From: an uncultured SAR86 cluster bacterium
GTDB taxonomy: Bacteria; Pseudomonadota; Gammaproteobacteria; Magnimaribacterales; D2472
Reading direction: 5' to 3'
DNA length: 44,931 nt
Assembly: GCA_902509555.1 (NCBI GenBank)
Contig: CABWYS010000002.1
Span: forward strand, 65,478-110,408
Part shown: positions 34,601 to 43,760 of the stretch, in pieces
Position numbering within the stretch: position 1 is the first letter of the stretch
How the letters are laid out: every line of letters begins with the position of its first letter
Made by a program: the position numbers and the translations under genes
The notes under the pieces: model-generated
What the model was told of the DNA's origin: nothing
What the model saw: the letters and a program-made list of their open reading frames with translations, nothing else
The model's database searches: none

Positions 34601-35571
34601 AAATTGCTCATTTGGTATCAAGTCAAATCTTTGCGGGGATTGAACAGCATGTATATGAACTGTCCTCATTCATGTCTGATGTATCGGATCAAGTGATTAT
34701 CTGCGATGAATCTATCCACCATCATATGGGTCGAATGAAAACTCAATCATTAGACATAGGCTCAAGATATTCTCCACTCAACACATACAAATTAATTAAG
34801 TTTCTCAATCAAAACAATGTCTCTATTTTGCATTGCCATGGCGCCAAAGCCAGCACCATTGGCAAAGGAGTAAAAATTTTTAGCAATATTAAAGTCGTGT
34901 CGACAATCCATGGTCATAAAAAAAATAATAATGCATTCACCAATCTTGATGCTGTCATAGGCGTTAATAAGTTGCTGATTGAAAATATCCCTAAGGGCAC
35001 TTATATCCCTAATTGGTTCAATCCATCGCATGCAGGAGAACGATCTTCGCGCACCGGACCCATAATTGCCATTGGCAGACTAGAACCAGTTAAAGGCTTT
35101 AATCAGCTGATCAAAAGCTGGATTAATATTCAGGAAGATCTTGAAATTATTGGCTCCGGTCCTGAGGAAAAAAACCTTCATCAGCTCATCCATGACTTAA
35201 ATCTATCTGATCGGATTAAAATTGTAACGAATTGTGATTACAGCTCCATTGAGAAAAAATATAAAACTACCAGTGGGCTGATTGTATCCAGCCATAGAGA
35301 AGGAGGCCCAAGGGTTGTGTTGGAGGCCATAAATCATGAAATACCAGTTCTTGGATCTAAAGTGGGAATAATTCCTGATTTAATTCCTAACGAATGCTTG
35401 TCTGAGCCTGGCAATCAAGAAAGCTTACAAGCTTTACTGGAAGAAATGGTCCCTTTGTTAGCTCAATTAAACATGGAAGGAATAAAGGCAGCTCTAATTG
35501 AAAATTACTCAATTACCAGTGCTGCCAAGAAAACAAAAGAAATTTATGAGGCTTTGCTGATAGCCAACTGA
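34597..35571 (+). CDS. GT4-type glycosyltransferase
   Basis: A 324-residue retaining glycosyltransferase of family GT4. N-terminal ASSQIF-like opening (HLVSSQIFAGIEQHVYEL), the middle hinge AIGRLEPVKGFNQLIKSW and the donor site SSHREGGPRVVLEAINHEIPV are visible. Acts probably in the cytoplasm on lipid-linked sugars. ATGA-type 4-bp overlap with the ELM1 gene. Its 3' end overlaps by 28 bp the end of the leftward glycosyltransferase. Confidence 0.88.
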   Translation: MKIAHLVSSQIFAGIEQHVYELSSFMSDVSDQVIICDESIHHHMGRMKTQSLDIGSRYSPLNTYKLIKFLNQNNVSILHCHGAKASTIGKGVKIFSNIKVVSTIHGHKKNNNAFTNLDAVIGVNKLLIENIPKGTYIPNWFNPSHAGERSSRTGPIIAIGRLEPVKGFNQLIKSWINIQEDLEIIGSGPEEKNLHQLIHDLNLSDRIKIVTNCDYSSIEKKYKTTSGLIVSSHREGGPRVVLEAINHEIPVLGSKVGIIPDLIPNECLSEPGNQESLQALLEEMVPLLAQLNMEGIKAALIENYSITSAAKKTKEIYEALLIAN

Positions 35572-36638
35572 TAAACATTTATCGTTGCATTGACTAAGCA
35601 CTCTTTTGTAAATTGATCGGGTATAGATTCAGGCGGTGAAGTTGCTAAAACTTGATCGATTTTTTTTGCAAGCCTATCCACCTTTCCATACTTTACCAAG
35701 CCAACAGGATTAATAGCATTAATAGATTCCTTAACACCACCCCTATCCCAACCCATGACATGACTCCCACAGGCAGCTGCTTCAATGATTGTTCTGCCAA
35801 ATGGTTCGGGTTTGGATGATAAGTTCATGACAACATCTGATATTTTATAGACATTGGCAATATCTGATCGAGCACCACAAAAAGTAATATGTTCAGAGAG
35901 GTGTTTTTGCCTAATCAGTTTGTTTAAAGAATTAAAATAGTTTCTTTTATTATCAGCAATGGGTCCTGGAATAATGCCATGAAACCTTGATGTATCTAGA
36001 TAAGAAAAAAGATCAATAAAGCTCTCAATACCTTTCCAGCTCGTTACTCTGCCAGGAAGATTAAGAATAGTTTTATTTTTAGTCTGTGGAAACTCCTTAA
36101 ACCATGCTTCTTGCCATTCTTGGCTTGGTGCTATGGTATTAAATTCTTGTAGGTCACATCCACGATAAATCAGATGTAGATTAGATTTATTGACCAAATA
36201 GTTTTCCTGAACATAGTCTTGAACCGTTTGAGAAATAGCAATAATCTCATCTGCATAAGACATAGATTTACTGTAAAAAGGTTTGCTGTATAAGCCATGA
36301 AATGTAGAGATGACAATAGGTTTTTTGCCCTGAAAATTTTTTAGGGCAAAGTAATTTATCCATGCTGGAAATCTTGATCGGACGTGAACTATGTCGGGCT
36401 GAAACTCTGAATAAATTTTTTTTAAATTACTTATCTGCGATAAGGCTCTTATATTTTTCTTTGCTATAGGAAGTTCATAATGCTTCGCGCCATGTTCATT
36501 CAATAAATCTACCAGTTGTCCTCCCGCAGAAATGACGGCAGAATCATGACCTAGTTTTATAAGATGATCAGAAAGATCTACTGTGCCACGCTCAACACCA
36601 CCGACTTTGAGTTCGGGTAGCAGTTGAATGATTCTCAT
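35544..36638 (-). CDS. GT4-type glycosyltransferase
   Basis: A 364-residue GT4 transferase with N-terminal LPELKVGGVERGTVDL, acceptor loop VISTFHGLY, hinge LPGRVTSWKGIESFIDLF and the E-x7-E donor motif in EPFGRTIIEAAACGS. Likely in lipopolysaccharide core or other glycan assembly, as it opposes another GT4 and an ELM1 gene. It starts 3 bp after the MacB-like permease, so it is also the last gene of the exporter operon. Confidence 0.88.
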   Translation of the reverse strand: MRIIQLLPELKVGGVERGTVDLSDHLIKLGHDSAVISAGGQLVDLLNEHGAKHYELPIAKKNIRALSQISNLKKIYSEFQPDIVHVRSRFPAWINYFALKNFQGKKPIVISTFHGLYSKPFYSKSMSYADEIIAISQTVQDYVQENYLVNKSNLHLIYRGCDLQEFNTIAPSQEWQEAWFKEFPQTKNKTILNLPGRVTSWKGIESFIDLFSYLDTSRFHGIIPGPIADNKRNYFNSLNKLIRQKHLSEHITFCGARSDIANVYKISDVVMNLSSKPEPFGRTIIEAAACGSHVMGWDRGGVKESINAINPVGLVKYGKVDRLAKKIDQVLATSPPESIPDQFTKECLVNATINVYQLAISKAS

Positions 36639-36641
36639 GGA

Positions 36642-37847
36642 TTATTCGTATCGTAGGGCTACAGCTGGCTCTAATTGTGCTGCTTTCTTTGCAGGCCAAA
36701 TACCAAAAAATAACCCAACACATGCTGAAAACATGACAGAGCCCAATATCGCTGAAAAAGGTATGGTGAAGACCCAATCTTGAAAGACTGTTACTAAGAA
36801 ATATAAACTGGAACCAAAAATGACGCCGATGATGCCACCGATAATGCAAAGAGTTACAGCCTCAATAATAAACTGCAAAAGTATTGCCTGCTGAGTTGCT
36901 CCTAAAGCTTTTCTTAGGCCTATTTCTCTTGTTCTTTCGGTTACAGACACTAGCATAATATTCATCACCCCAATGCCACCAACCATCAGGCTGATGCCAG
37001 CAATGCCAATTAATAAAGCTGAAAAAATTGCAGTGGCCTGTTTTTGCAAATCAGTGAACTGTGACCAGTCATTGATTCTGAAGTTATTTTCTTCCCCTGG
37101 ACCTATGTCATGCTCTCTTCGAAGAACTCTTTCAATAGAAATCATGGCTTCTTCAGGCGTATAAGTATTCGGTACTTCAACGCGAATTGAATCCACTCTA
37201 TCTCTACCAAACACTCTATCTGATGCAGTTAACAATGGTATATAAATTTGTTCATCAGGATTAGACCAACCTGAGGATCCCTCAGATTTAGTAACACCTA
37301 TAATCTTGAAAGTCACACCACCTAGATCGATATCCTGTCCCACCAAAGCCTTTGAAGATGTTTTGAGCTCAGTACCTACACTTGAACCAATAATTGCAAC
37401 TCTTTTTCTGGCCAGATCATCTCTTTCGGTAAAAAAGGCACCTTGGTCAATTTCATAGCCTTGAATACCCAAATAACTTTCTCTGGCACCAATAACAGAG
37501 ATGCTAATGCTTTCATTTTTATATTTTAAAGATTTGCTACCTCTAATTTCTGGGGATACTCTCCAGTTTATTTCTTTGTCTTTGATCAATGCGTCCGCAT
37601 CAGAGATTGAAAGAGGTGCTGCACTAACTTTTTGACTACCCCTGCCACGCGATGGGTATACAGATAATGTTCGTGCAGATAAATTAGTAATTGAATCGTC
37701 AATTGCTCTTTGAGCGCTTGACCCAATCCCCACCATGGCAATCACTGAAGCTGTGCCTATAACAATCGCAATGGTTGTTAAAAGGGACCTTAGTAAATTA
37801 GCTCTAATAGAATCTACTGCGGTAGAAATTGATTCTTGTAACACCAT
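36642..37847 (-). CDS. MacB-type ABC transporter permease (FtsX domain)
   Basis: A 401-residue permease with one N-terminal membrane helix (LLRSLLTTIAIVIGTASVIAMVGI), a large periplasmic MacB_PCD domain and three C-terminal helices (FtsX domain) including GGIGVMNIMLVSVTERTREIGLRKALGA, the MacB family signature. Its ATPase is a separate gene. Together with the adaptor it forms a mechanotransmission-type exporter for a peptide, lipid or lipoprotein cargo. Three bp separate it from the adaptor. Confidence 0.93.
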   Translation of the reverse strand: MVLQESISTAVDSIRANLLRSLLTTIAIVIGTASVIAMVGIGSSAQRAIDDSITNLSARTLSVYPSRGRGSQKVSAAPLSISDADALIKDKEINWRVSPEIRGSKSLKYKNESISISVIGARESYLGIQGYEIDQGAFFTERDDLARKRVAIIGSSVGTELKTSSKALVGQDIDLGGVTFKIIGVTKSEGSSGWSNPDEQIYIPLLTASDRVFGRDRVDSIRVEVPNTYTPEEAMISIERVLRREHDIGPGEENNFRINDWSQFTDLQKQATAIFSALLIGIAGISLMVGGIGVMNIMLVSVTERTREIGLRKALGATQQAILLQFIIEAVTLCIIGGIIGVIFGSSLYFLVTVFQDWVFTIPFSAILGSVMFSACVGLFFGIWPAKKAAQLEPAVALRYE

Positions 37848-37850
37848 AAG

Positions 37851-39047
37851 TTAACCGAACCTACCTTTTACTCTTTCAGAAAATTTTTGTTGATATTTAA
37901 TGAGGCCTTCGCTAGGCAAAACATATACAACCTCGTCATACTCTATGCCTTGTTTGACCTCAACATAATTAAGATCAGTTTTTCCAACTTTTACCCAAGT
38001 AGGTATTGCCCCCTTCTTAGTTTTTTTAAGAACTATGTAGGCATCAAAATTTTCACCTTCAACTCTTTTGGTTAAAAAATTATTTAGCTCATCTTCTTTA
38101 ATACCAAGCAATGGAGCAACAGAACGTATATCTTTGCGCGTTCTCAAAGAGCCTGCTGGTAATGCTAAAGCCACTTCTTCATTTAAAATTTCAATCTCAA
38201 CATCAGTGTTCATGCCTATAAGTAATAAATTATCTTGATTCTCGATATCTATTAGCACTGGAAATGTCGTAACATTTTGATCAATTTTTGACATAGGTTC
38301 GATCTTGGAAACAACTCCTACAAATTTTTTGTCTCTATACGCTGAAACCTTTAATGTAACTTCTTGACCAATAGTAATCTTGCCAATATCTATCTCATCG
38401 ATTAATGCTCTAACCCGAACTTTATTAAGATCTGCCATTTCCATTAATAATGTACCGCCACCCACAGCAGAGGTTGGTGAGGTGATCACTTGCCCTACTT
38501 CAGCAGGTCTGCTGATGACAGTTCCAGCAATTGGCGATCTTACACTTGTATCATCTAAAGCTATTCGAGCATTTTCTAAAAATACTTCTGCTCTTACTAA
38601 CTGAGCTCTTGCTGAGGAAAATGATTCTTGAGCATCCTCAAATGATTTATCAGAAATATTACCTTCATCATGCAATCTTTTGGAACGCTCAAATTGATTC
38701 TGGGCATTGCTTAAACGAACTTTAGCAACCTCGAGATCGGCGTTAGCTTGAGCAAGAGTGTTTGTTGGCGTTCTTTGATCTATTCTTGCAAGAACCACAC
38801 CCTCATCTACATAATCTCCAATTTCAGCTCCTAAAAAAAGAATTTGTCCAGATGCTTTTGATTTAATCTCAATAGAAGAGATAGCCTCAACAGTGCCAGA
38901 CGCCTCAACAGTAAGTTCTAGCTGCTGAGATGCTGCTTCTTTTAGAGCATAGAATTTAAATTCCTCTTCCTCTTTGCCGCCACCGCAACTTACAACTAAT
39001 ACCGCTGATAAAATGATGCTGAACGTTTTAATGATTGAGCTATTCAT
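37851..39047 (-). CDS. MacA/HlyD-type periplasmic adaptor, lipoprotein
   Basis: A 398-residue membrane fusion protein. Lipobox LVVSC with Cys21 followed by GGGKEEEEF; then barrel-sandwich halves (ASGQILFLGAEIGDYVDEGVVLARID and SPIAGTVISRPAEVGQVI) flanking a coiled-coil hairpin, and a beta-barrel domain with IGQEVTLKVSAYRDKKFVGVVSKIEP. It links the inner-membrane MacB complex to an outer-membrane channel. No TolC gene is in the window. Overlaps the ATPase gene by 4 bp. Confidence 0.92.
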   Translation of the reverse strand: MNSSIIKTFSIILSAVLVVSCGGGKEEEEFKFYALKEAASQQLELTVEASGTVEAISSIEIKSKASGQILFLGAEIGDYVDEGVVLARIDQRTPTNTLAQANADLEVAKVRLSNAQNQFERSKRLHDEGNISDKSFEDAQESFSSARAQLVRAEVFLENARIALDDTSVRSPIAGTVISRPAEVGQVITSPTSAVGGGTLLMEMADLNKVRVRALIDEIDIGKITIGQEVTLKVSAYRDKKFVGVVSKIEPMSKIDQNVTTFPVLIDIENQDNLLLIGMNTDVEIEILNEEVALALPAGSLRTRKDIRSVAPLLGIKEDELNNFLTKRVEGENFDAYIVLKKTKKGAIPTWVKVGKTDLNYVEVKQGIEYDEVVYVLPSEGLIKYQQKFSERVKGRFG

Positions 39048-39733
39048 AGTTTTTCCTTTCTAATGTCTGATTCTATCAAACCATCCTTAATAAATATTGT
39101 TCTTTGGGCTTCTGCAGCTACCTCATTCTCGTGAGTAATTAAAATAATTGTTTGGCCTTGCTGATGCAGATTATGAAAAAGTTGCATGACATCGTGCCCC
39201 GTTTGGCTGTCTAAGTTTCCAGTTGGCTCATCGGCAAATAAAATAGACGGGTTATTCACCAATGCTCTAGCTATAGCAACTCTTTGCTGCTGCCCTCCTG
39301 AAAGTTCAGATGGCTGATGATCCATTCTTGAATCAAGCCCAACTTGAGAGAGAGCATCCTTACCTCTTTTAAGTTGATCTGCCTTATCAACTCCAGCATA
39401 TTTTAAGGGCAACATAACATTATCAAGCGCACTGTTACGTGCCAATAGATGAAAATTTTGAAAAACAAAACCTATCTCTTTATTTCGTATGCCTGCCAGC
39501 TCATCCCCCTCTAAAGTGCTGACTTCTTGGTTGTTCAGGTGATATGTTCCATCTGTCGGGCTATCTAGACATCCAATAATATTCATGAGCGTAGATTTAC
39601 CAGATCCTGAGGGACCCATAATTGCTAAAAATTCACCTTGCTCTATACCAAAGCTCACGCCTCTTAGGGCCTCTACTGTTTGCGTGCCAAGCAAATAATG
39701 TTTGGTAATATTTTTAACGTCTATAACATTCAT
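39044..39733 (-). CDS. MacB/LolD-type ABC transporter ATPase
   Basis: A 229-residue ATPase of the export/lipoprotein class. Walker A GPSGSGKST is near residue 40, Q-loop at FQNFHLLAR, signature LSGGQQQRVAIARALVNNP, Walker B ILFADEPTGNLD and H-loop LITHE. LDSPTDGTYHLNNQEV is typical of MacB and LolD. Partner of the permease at 36642-37847. Overlaps both adjacent genes by 4 bp. Confidence 0.95.
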   Translation of the reverse strand: MNVIDVKNITKHYLLGTQTVEALRGVSFGIEQGEFLAIMGPSGSGKSTLMNIIGCLDSPTDGTYHLNNQEVSTLEGDELAGIRNKEIGFVFQNFHLLARNSALDNVMLPLKYAGVDKADQLKRGKDALSQVGLDSRMDHQPSELSGGQQQRVAIARALVNNPSILFADEPTGNLDSQTGHDVMQLFHNLHQQGQTIILITHENEVAAEAQRTIFIKDGLIESDIRKEKL

Positions 39734-40188
39734 GCTGGTTTACACAAAAATACAGGTATCTCTCGAGCGGTGTTACTCTGATAAGTTTCATAGTCGGGGT
39801 AAAATGAACAAATTAATGGCCATAACTCATCCTTTTTTTCTTTAGACACCTCTTCTGCTAAATAGTTCCCATGCCCTTCAATCGTTGAGATCTTAACTGT
39901 TGGATGCGCCTTAACGTTGTAATACCAATTAGGGTTCTTTGGCATCCCTCCTAAAGAGGCAACCAGTATTGGCATGCCCTCTTGATGCACATAGATCAGG
40001 GGTATGTTTCTTATTTTATTAGACTTTGCACCCTTGGTTTCTACAACCATAATTGGAAAACCTCCTGGCCACTTATTCCACAGTTTTCCTTTGCTTATTA
40101 AAAAAATACTAGCCTGAAATTTAGCAAAGTACTTAATAATTCGTTTTGCTGTTTTAGCTTGTTTTAAAGTATATTTTTCAGAGCTCAT
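39730..40188 (-). CDS. Deazaflavin (F420)-dependent reductase-family protein
   Basis: A 152-residue protein of the Ddn-type family (F420-dependent nitroreductase/quinone reductase fold). The segment IMVVETKGAKSNKIRNIPLIY corresponds to the conserved T-x-G-R-K-S-G-x-x-R-x-x-P strand, and VASLGGMPKNPNWYYNVKAHPTVKI matches the signature of that family (G..KNP.WY.N..A.P). In Actinobacteria the family uses F420; some relatives elsewhere may use flavin. Four-bp overlap with the exporter ATPase, so it is the first gene of that operon. The substrate is unknown. Confidence 0.82.
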   Translation of the reverse strand: MSSEKYTLKQAKTAKRIIKYFAKFQASIFLISKGKLWNKWPGGFPIMVVETKGAKSNKIRNIPLIYVHQEGMPILVASLGGMPKNPNWYYNVKAHPTVKISTIEGHGNYLAEEVSKEKKDELWPLICSFYPDYETYQSNTAREIPVFLCKPA

Positions 40189-40218
40189 GGATTTTTAATG
40201 GTATGTATAGATAAATTA

Positions 40219-40240
40219 AATGTCAAGTTTACTTGACATT
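40219..40240. promoter_or_regulatory. 22-bp perfect inverted repeat, likely operator with -35 box
   Basis: AATGTCAAGT and its exact reverse complement flank a 2-base centre between gcdH and the reductase-exporter operon. On the minus strand its second half holds a consensus TTGACA (40221-40226) with TACCAT 17 bp further at 40198-40203, so it overlaps the -35 of the leftward operon. A 2-base centre is a poor RNA loop, so a DNA operator is favoured over a terminator. Confidence 0.6.
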
Positions 40241-40245
40241 AAGCA

Positions 40246-41412
40246 CTACTCGAAAGCTGCTATATTTGTCTGAAGATTGCCAAGAATTAAAGCATGTATA
40301 TCATGGGTGCCTTCGTAGGTGTTAACTGCTTCTAAATTCATTGAGTGTCTGACGACATGGTATTCATCAATCACTCCGTTACCACCATGCATGTCTCGCG
40401 CCATTCTGGCAACCTCTAAAGCCTTACCACAGTTGTTTCGTTTAATAAGAGAGATCATTTCTGGAATCATTTGCTCATCGTCAATTAGTCTTCCTACTCG
40501 CAAGGCTGCTTGCAAACCTAATGTAATTTCTGTTTGCATATCTGCTAATTTTTTCTGAACCAGTTGTTTTGCAGCAAGAGGTGTACCGAACTGAGTTCTA
40601 TCTAGCGTATATTGGCGAGCAGCATGCCAACAAAATTCAGCCGCGCCCATAGCACCCCATGCAATGCCATATCTGGCCATGTTTAAACAAGAAAATGGGC
40701 CTCTAAAACTTTGTGCTAATGGAAGAACATGGTCATCTGGAATAAAGACATCCGACATAAAAATTTGACCAGTAATCGATGCTCTGAGTGCAAACTTGCC
40801 TTCTAATACCTTAGTATCAAGACCTTTGAAATCTTTTCTAGCTATAAAACCTCTTAGTACTCCCTGCTCATCTTTTGCCCATATGACAAACACATCAGCT
40901 ACCGGTGCATTTGTTATCCATGTCTTGGACCCATTTAGTTTATAGCCTCCTTCAACTTTTTTTGCATTTGAGGCCATGCTGCCAGGATCAGAACCAGCAT
41001 CAGGCTCAGTCAAGCCAAAACAACCAATTAAATTTCCAGCAGCCATCTCTGGCAATAAATCTTCTTTCTGTTCCTCTGATCCAAACTGATAAATAGCATA
41101 CATTGCCAATGAAGATTGAACGCTAAATGCAGAGCGATAACTGGAGTCCACTCTCTCTATTTCACGGGTAATTAGTCCATATGAAACATAACCAACCCCG
41201 GCACATCCATACCCTTTAATAGAAGCACCCAGAATACCAAGCTCACCCATTTCTTTGTAGATTTCAGGATGGAAGGTCTCATTCCTGTTAGCATCTAAAA
41301 TACGAGGCATTAAAGATTTATTGCAATACTCGCGAACGTTATCGCGGATCATCCTTTCTTCTTCAGTTAATTGGCCATCAAGCCTTAAAATGTCTTCCCA
41401 GTTGTTATCCAT
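40246..41412 (-). CDS. gcdH: Glutaryl-CoA dehydrogenase
   Basis: A 388-residue acyl-CoA dehydrogenase-fold flavoprotein that oxidises and decarboxylates glutaryl-CoA to crotonyl-CoA in lysine, tryptophan and aromatic breakdown. The GcdH hallmarks are visible: [64 protein letters not shown] and the catalytic Glu in [15 protein letters not shown]. Length is standard. ATG 41412 fits the family start ([16 protein letters not shown]). There is almost no leader between it and the terminator of the TonB receptor gene, and no ribosome site is clear. Confidence 0.94.
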   Translation of the reverse strand: MDNNWEDILRLDGQLTEEERMIRDNVREYCNKSLMPRILDANRNETFHPEIYKEMGELGILGASIKGYGCAGVGYVSYGLITREIERVDSSYRSAFSVQSSLAMYAIYQFGSEEQKEDLLPEMAAGNLIGCFGLTEPDAGSDPGSMASNAKKVEGGYKLNGSKTWITNAPVADVFVIWAKDEQGVLRGFIARKDFKGLDTKVLEGKFALRASITGQIFMSDVFIPDDHVLPLAQSFRGPFSCLNMARYGIAWGAMGAAEFCWHAARQYTLDRTQFGTPLAAKQLVQKKLADMQTEITLGLQAALRVGRLIDDEQMIPEMISLIKRNNCGKALEVARMARDMHGGNGVIDEYHVVRHSMNLEAVNTYEGTHDIHALILGNLQTNIAAFE

Positions 41413-41426
41413 AATTTTTACAAAAA

Positions 41427-41452
41427 AAAGCCTCGGGAAATACCGAGGCTTT
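41427..41452 (-). terminator. Rho-independent terminator of the TonB receptor gene
   Basis: Perfect 10-bp stem: AAAGCCTCGG at 41427-41436 pairs with CCGAGGCTTT at 41443-41452, with a 6-base loop. On the minus strand a run of T continues after the stem to 41422. It lies 16 bases after the receptor stop codon, leftward. Confidence 0.9.
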
Positions 41453-41453
41453 C

Positions 41454-41482
41454 ATTATATTCTAATATTAGAATTTGTAGTG
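41454..41482 (-). promoter_or_regulatory. Candidate gcdH promoter overlapping receptor stop codon, with palindrome
   Basis: On the minus strand a perfect -10 box TATAAT lies at 41454-41459, between the receptor stop and the terminator stem; the -35 is weak (ACTACA-like, 41476-41481). The spacer holds a perfect 16-bp palindrome, ATTCTAATATTAGAAT, at 41459-41474. Transcription from here would start inside the terminator hairpin at about 41447. Confidence 0.4.
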
Positions 41483-43648
41483 TATATCCATACCAATTGT
41501 TCTTGGAGCATTAAAGTAGCTCAAAGTTAATTGGCCAAACGCTGGTCCAAATGGAATAGCACTCATTCTGTGATAATCATTGTTAAGATTTTTGATCCAG
41601 AAGTTTAACTGCATATTTTCCATTGGCTCAGTTAGAAGCCTAAAATCAGTAGTTCCTCTAGAGGCTAGATTAGTAAGTGCAGCTCTAGGATCTTTTGAAT
41701 TATACGGGAAAGTTGGATGCTCTCCTATTCTGCTGTGATCCAAGCGCATGCGATAATTACCATAATCTTTTTCTAGAGATAAATACAAGGTTGTCTCAGG
41801 TGAATATGGTACTTGCTCAAGAAGAAACCCATCACTTGCAACTTTATTACCAGTAAACTCAGAATCCAAAGTACTCAAGTTAACCATGAGTCTTGTTGAA
41901 TCATTAAGGATGGTTGTTGTTTCGATCTCAAGACCTGATATGTCTGCAGAATTATTAATAACTTCTGAGGCTGCTGCAGCATTAGCAGTAAAATATGAAA
42001 TCTGCATATCCTCATGCTCATTATCAAAATAAGCAACATTCATCATCATTCTATTATTAAAATATTTACCCTTTAGACCAAACTCAGTTGATGAGATTGT
42101 TTCAGGTGCATATGGAGTGGCTGCAGCAAATGGATTGGAGCTTTCAGCATTAAATCCGCCAGCCTTAAACCCATCAGCTACTTTGAAATAAAGATTGGTA
42201 TTTTCACTATAATCATGAGAAAGAATGAATGTACCTGTGGTGTCATCGAAGCTTCCACTGCCATTAGCTGAAATTATGCCAACATACTCTTTAAATCCAA
42301 CTTTATCTTCTTCTGTTGTTCTGGCACCAATAGTGACATCCCACTTATCAGCAATAGCCCAGGTAACCTGACCAAAAAATGCTTCGGAGTCTCCACTACC
42401 TGAGTAATTTTGAGCAAAAACCTGTCCACCACCAAAGAATGATTGAGGGTTTGCTGTGAAGGCATTATCTTGAAGACTATAATAACCAAAAACATATTCC
42501 ATATTATCTGTAGAGCCGCTTAATTGAACTTCAAGAGTCTCAGCATCATAGTTGGTGTGCCTTTCTGTATCTGCAATGGGGAACGGTCCACCGTCAAGAT
42601 CAAGCCTATCATCCCAGTCAGTTTTTCTTTTCGACCAAATAACTTTTAATGTACCAAGACTCATATCACGAGCAATGGTTAAACTGGTTCCTTCAACAAC
42701 TGAAAGTTCATAAGTTGGGGTGTTGATGTGAGCAACACCTTGACGCGAGCCATTGGTAAACATCTCAATAGGCCATAATTTCAAACCGGCGGTTAAAGCT
42801 GAAGCACCAACACCAAATGCGGTACTCCAATTCGGAATGGTATTAGTTAATTGAGCAAATGGAGGAATATTGTCTTGATCAGTTTTATCAATCGAAAGGT
42901 TAACGCTCGTTTTATCACCTTCATATGCAAGGGTTAATTTATAGCCTTTTGAATCAATTGTGTCCAATTCAAAATGATCAGCAACAGTATTAGGAACCAC
43001 TCCCTGACCTGCTTGATATGGTGAGTCAGTATTATTTACATAACCACCTCTTTTTTTAGAATTTAGTACCACTTTGGTAAAAATATTTTCACCAATCTCA
43101 TAATCAGCTATAAGTTGGTTTTGCTTCAAACCATAATTTCCAATGGTAACTTTTGCAGACATACCTTCTCCAGAAGGTTTTTTACTTATTAGGTTAATTG
43201 CGCCGCCAAGAGTATTTCTACCGTAAAGAGTTCCTTGAGGCCCTCTTAGAATTTCTACCCTTTCTAAATCTACTACATCAAAAATTGAACCTTGGCCTTT
43301 CCCTAAATACACGCCATCTAGGTACATCCCAACAGTAGGTTCCCATGTAATAGCTGGGTTAATTGTAGTTCCGCCACGCATAGCAATGGTAGCAGCTGTA
43401 TTATTTGAAGGAGTATTAATTATATGGACATTGGGAGCCATTCCAGCCAAATCCACAACATTAGCAAGATCCAAGTCATCAATTGTAGACTCAGTAATTG
43501 CAGTAATAGCTATTGGTGTTTCTTGAAGATTTTCTTCTTTCTTTTGCGCGGTTACAACAACCTCTTCGAGCACTCCAACAGACTGAGAATTAATATTCAG
43601 CGCAAATACCAAAGGCAACGCCATAAAAATAAATCTAAAGTTACTCAT
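41468..43648 (-). CDS. TonB-dependent outer-membrane receptor
   Basis: A 726-residue TonB-dependent receptor. Signal peptide (MSNFRFIFMALPLVFALNINSQS), TonB box EEVVVTAQKKEENL, plug domain with ILRGPQGTLYGRNTLGGAINLISKKP, and a beta-barrel ending in a Tyr-Lys-Phe terminus. Substrate is not readable; receptors of this subfamily in marine bacteria take up varied organic compounds and not only iron siderophores. Ribosome site GGGGA about 8 bases before the ATG. Followed by a strong terminator. Confidence 0.94.
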   Translation of the reverse strand: MSNFRFIFMALPLVFALNINSQSVGVLEEVVVTAQKKEENLQETPIAITAITESTIDDLDLANVVDLAGMAPNVHIINTPSNNTAATIAMRGGTTINPAITWEPTVGMYLDGVYLGKGQGSIFDVVDLERVEILRGPQGTLYGRNTLGGAINLISKKPSGEGMSAKVTIGNYGLKQNQLIADYEIGENIFTKVVLNSKKRGGYVNNTDSPYQAGQGVVPNTVADHFELDTIDSKGYKLTLAYEGDKTSVNLSIDKTDQDNIPPFAQLTNTIPNWSTAFGVGASALTAGLKLWPIEMFTNGSRQGVAHINTPTYELSVVEGTSLTIARDMSLGTLKVIWSKRKTDWDDRLDLDGGPFPIADTERHTNYDAETLEVQLSGSTDNMEYVFGYYSLQDNAFTANPQSFFGGGQVFAQNYSGSGDSEAFFGQVTWAIADKWDVTIGARTTEEDKVGFKEYVGIISANGSGSFDDTTGTFILSHDYSENTNLYFKVADGFKAGGFNAESSNPFAAATPYAPETISSTEFGLKGKYFNNRMMMNVAYFDNEHEDMQISYFTANAAAASEVINNSADISGLEIETTTILNDSTRLMVNLSTLDSEFTGNKVASDGFLLEQVPYSPETTLYLSLEKDYGNYRMRLDHSRIGEHPTFPYNSKDPRAALTNLASRGTTDFRLLTEPMENMQLNFWIKNLNNDYHRMSAIPFGPAFGQLTLSYFNAPRTIGMDIHYKF

Positions 43649-43760
43649 AAAAATTTCCCCACTAGTAATAAGTAAATGTTCCTAATTATTGCAAAAAAGG
43701 CATGAATTTGCACCTTTGATGCATTTAATACGAAAAAAAAACTTGCAAAAGTCATTAAAT
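43649..43760. other. Leader region of the TonB receptor gene
   Basis: AT-rich 112-bp stretch with runs of A and T between the Smr-like gene and the TonB receptor, same strand. On the minus strand TTGCAA-type words and TATTAA occur but without a clean 17-bp pair. No regulator palindrome (Fur-like) is clear. Confidence 0.35.

Noticed and set aside
40219-40240. Inverted repeat as terminator of gcdH
   Set aside because: The 2-base centre gives an unfavourable loop and no T run follows; overlap with a consensus -35 favours an operator, though a weak terminator is not excluded.
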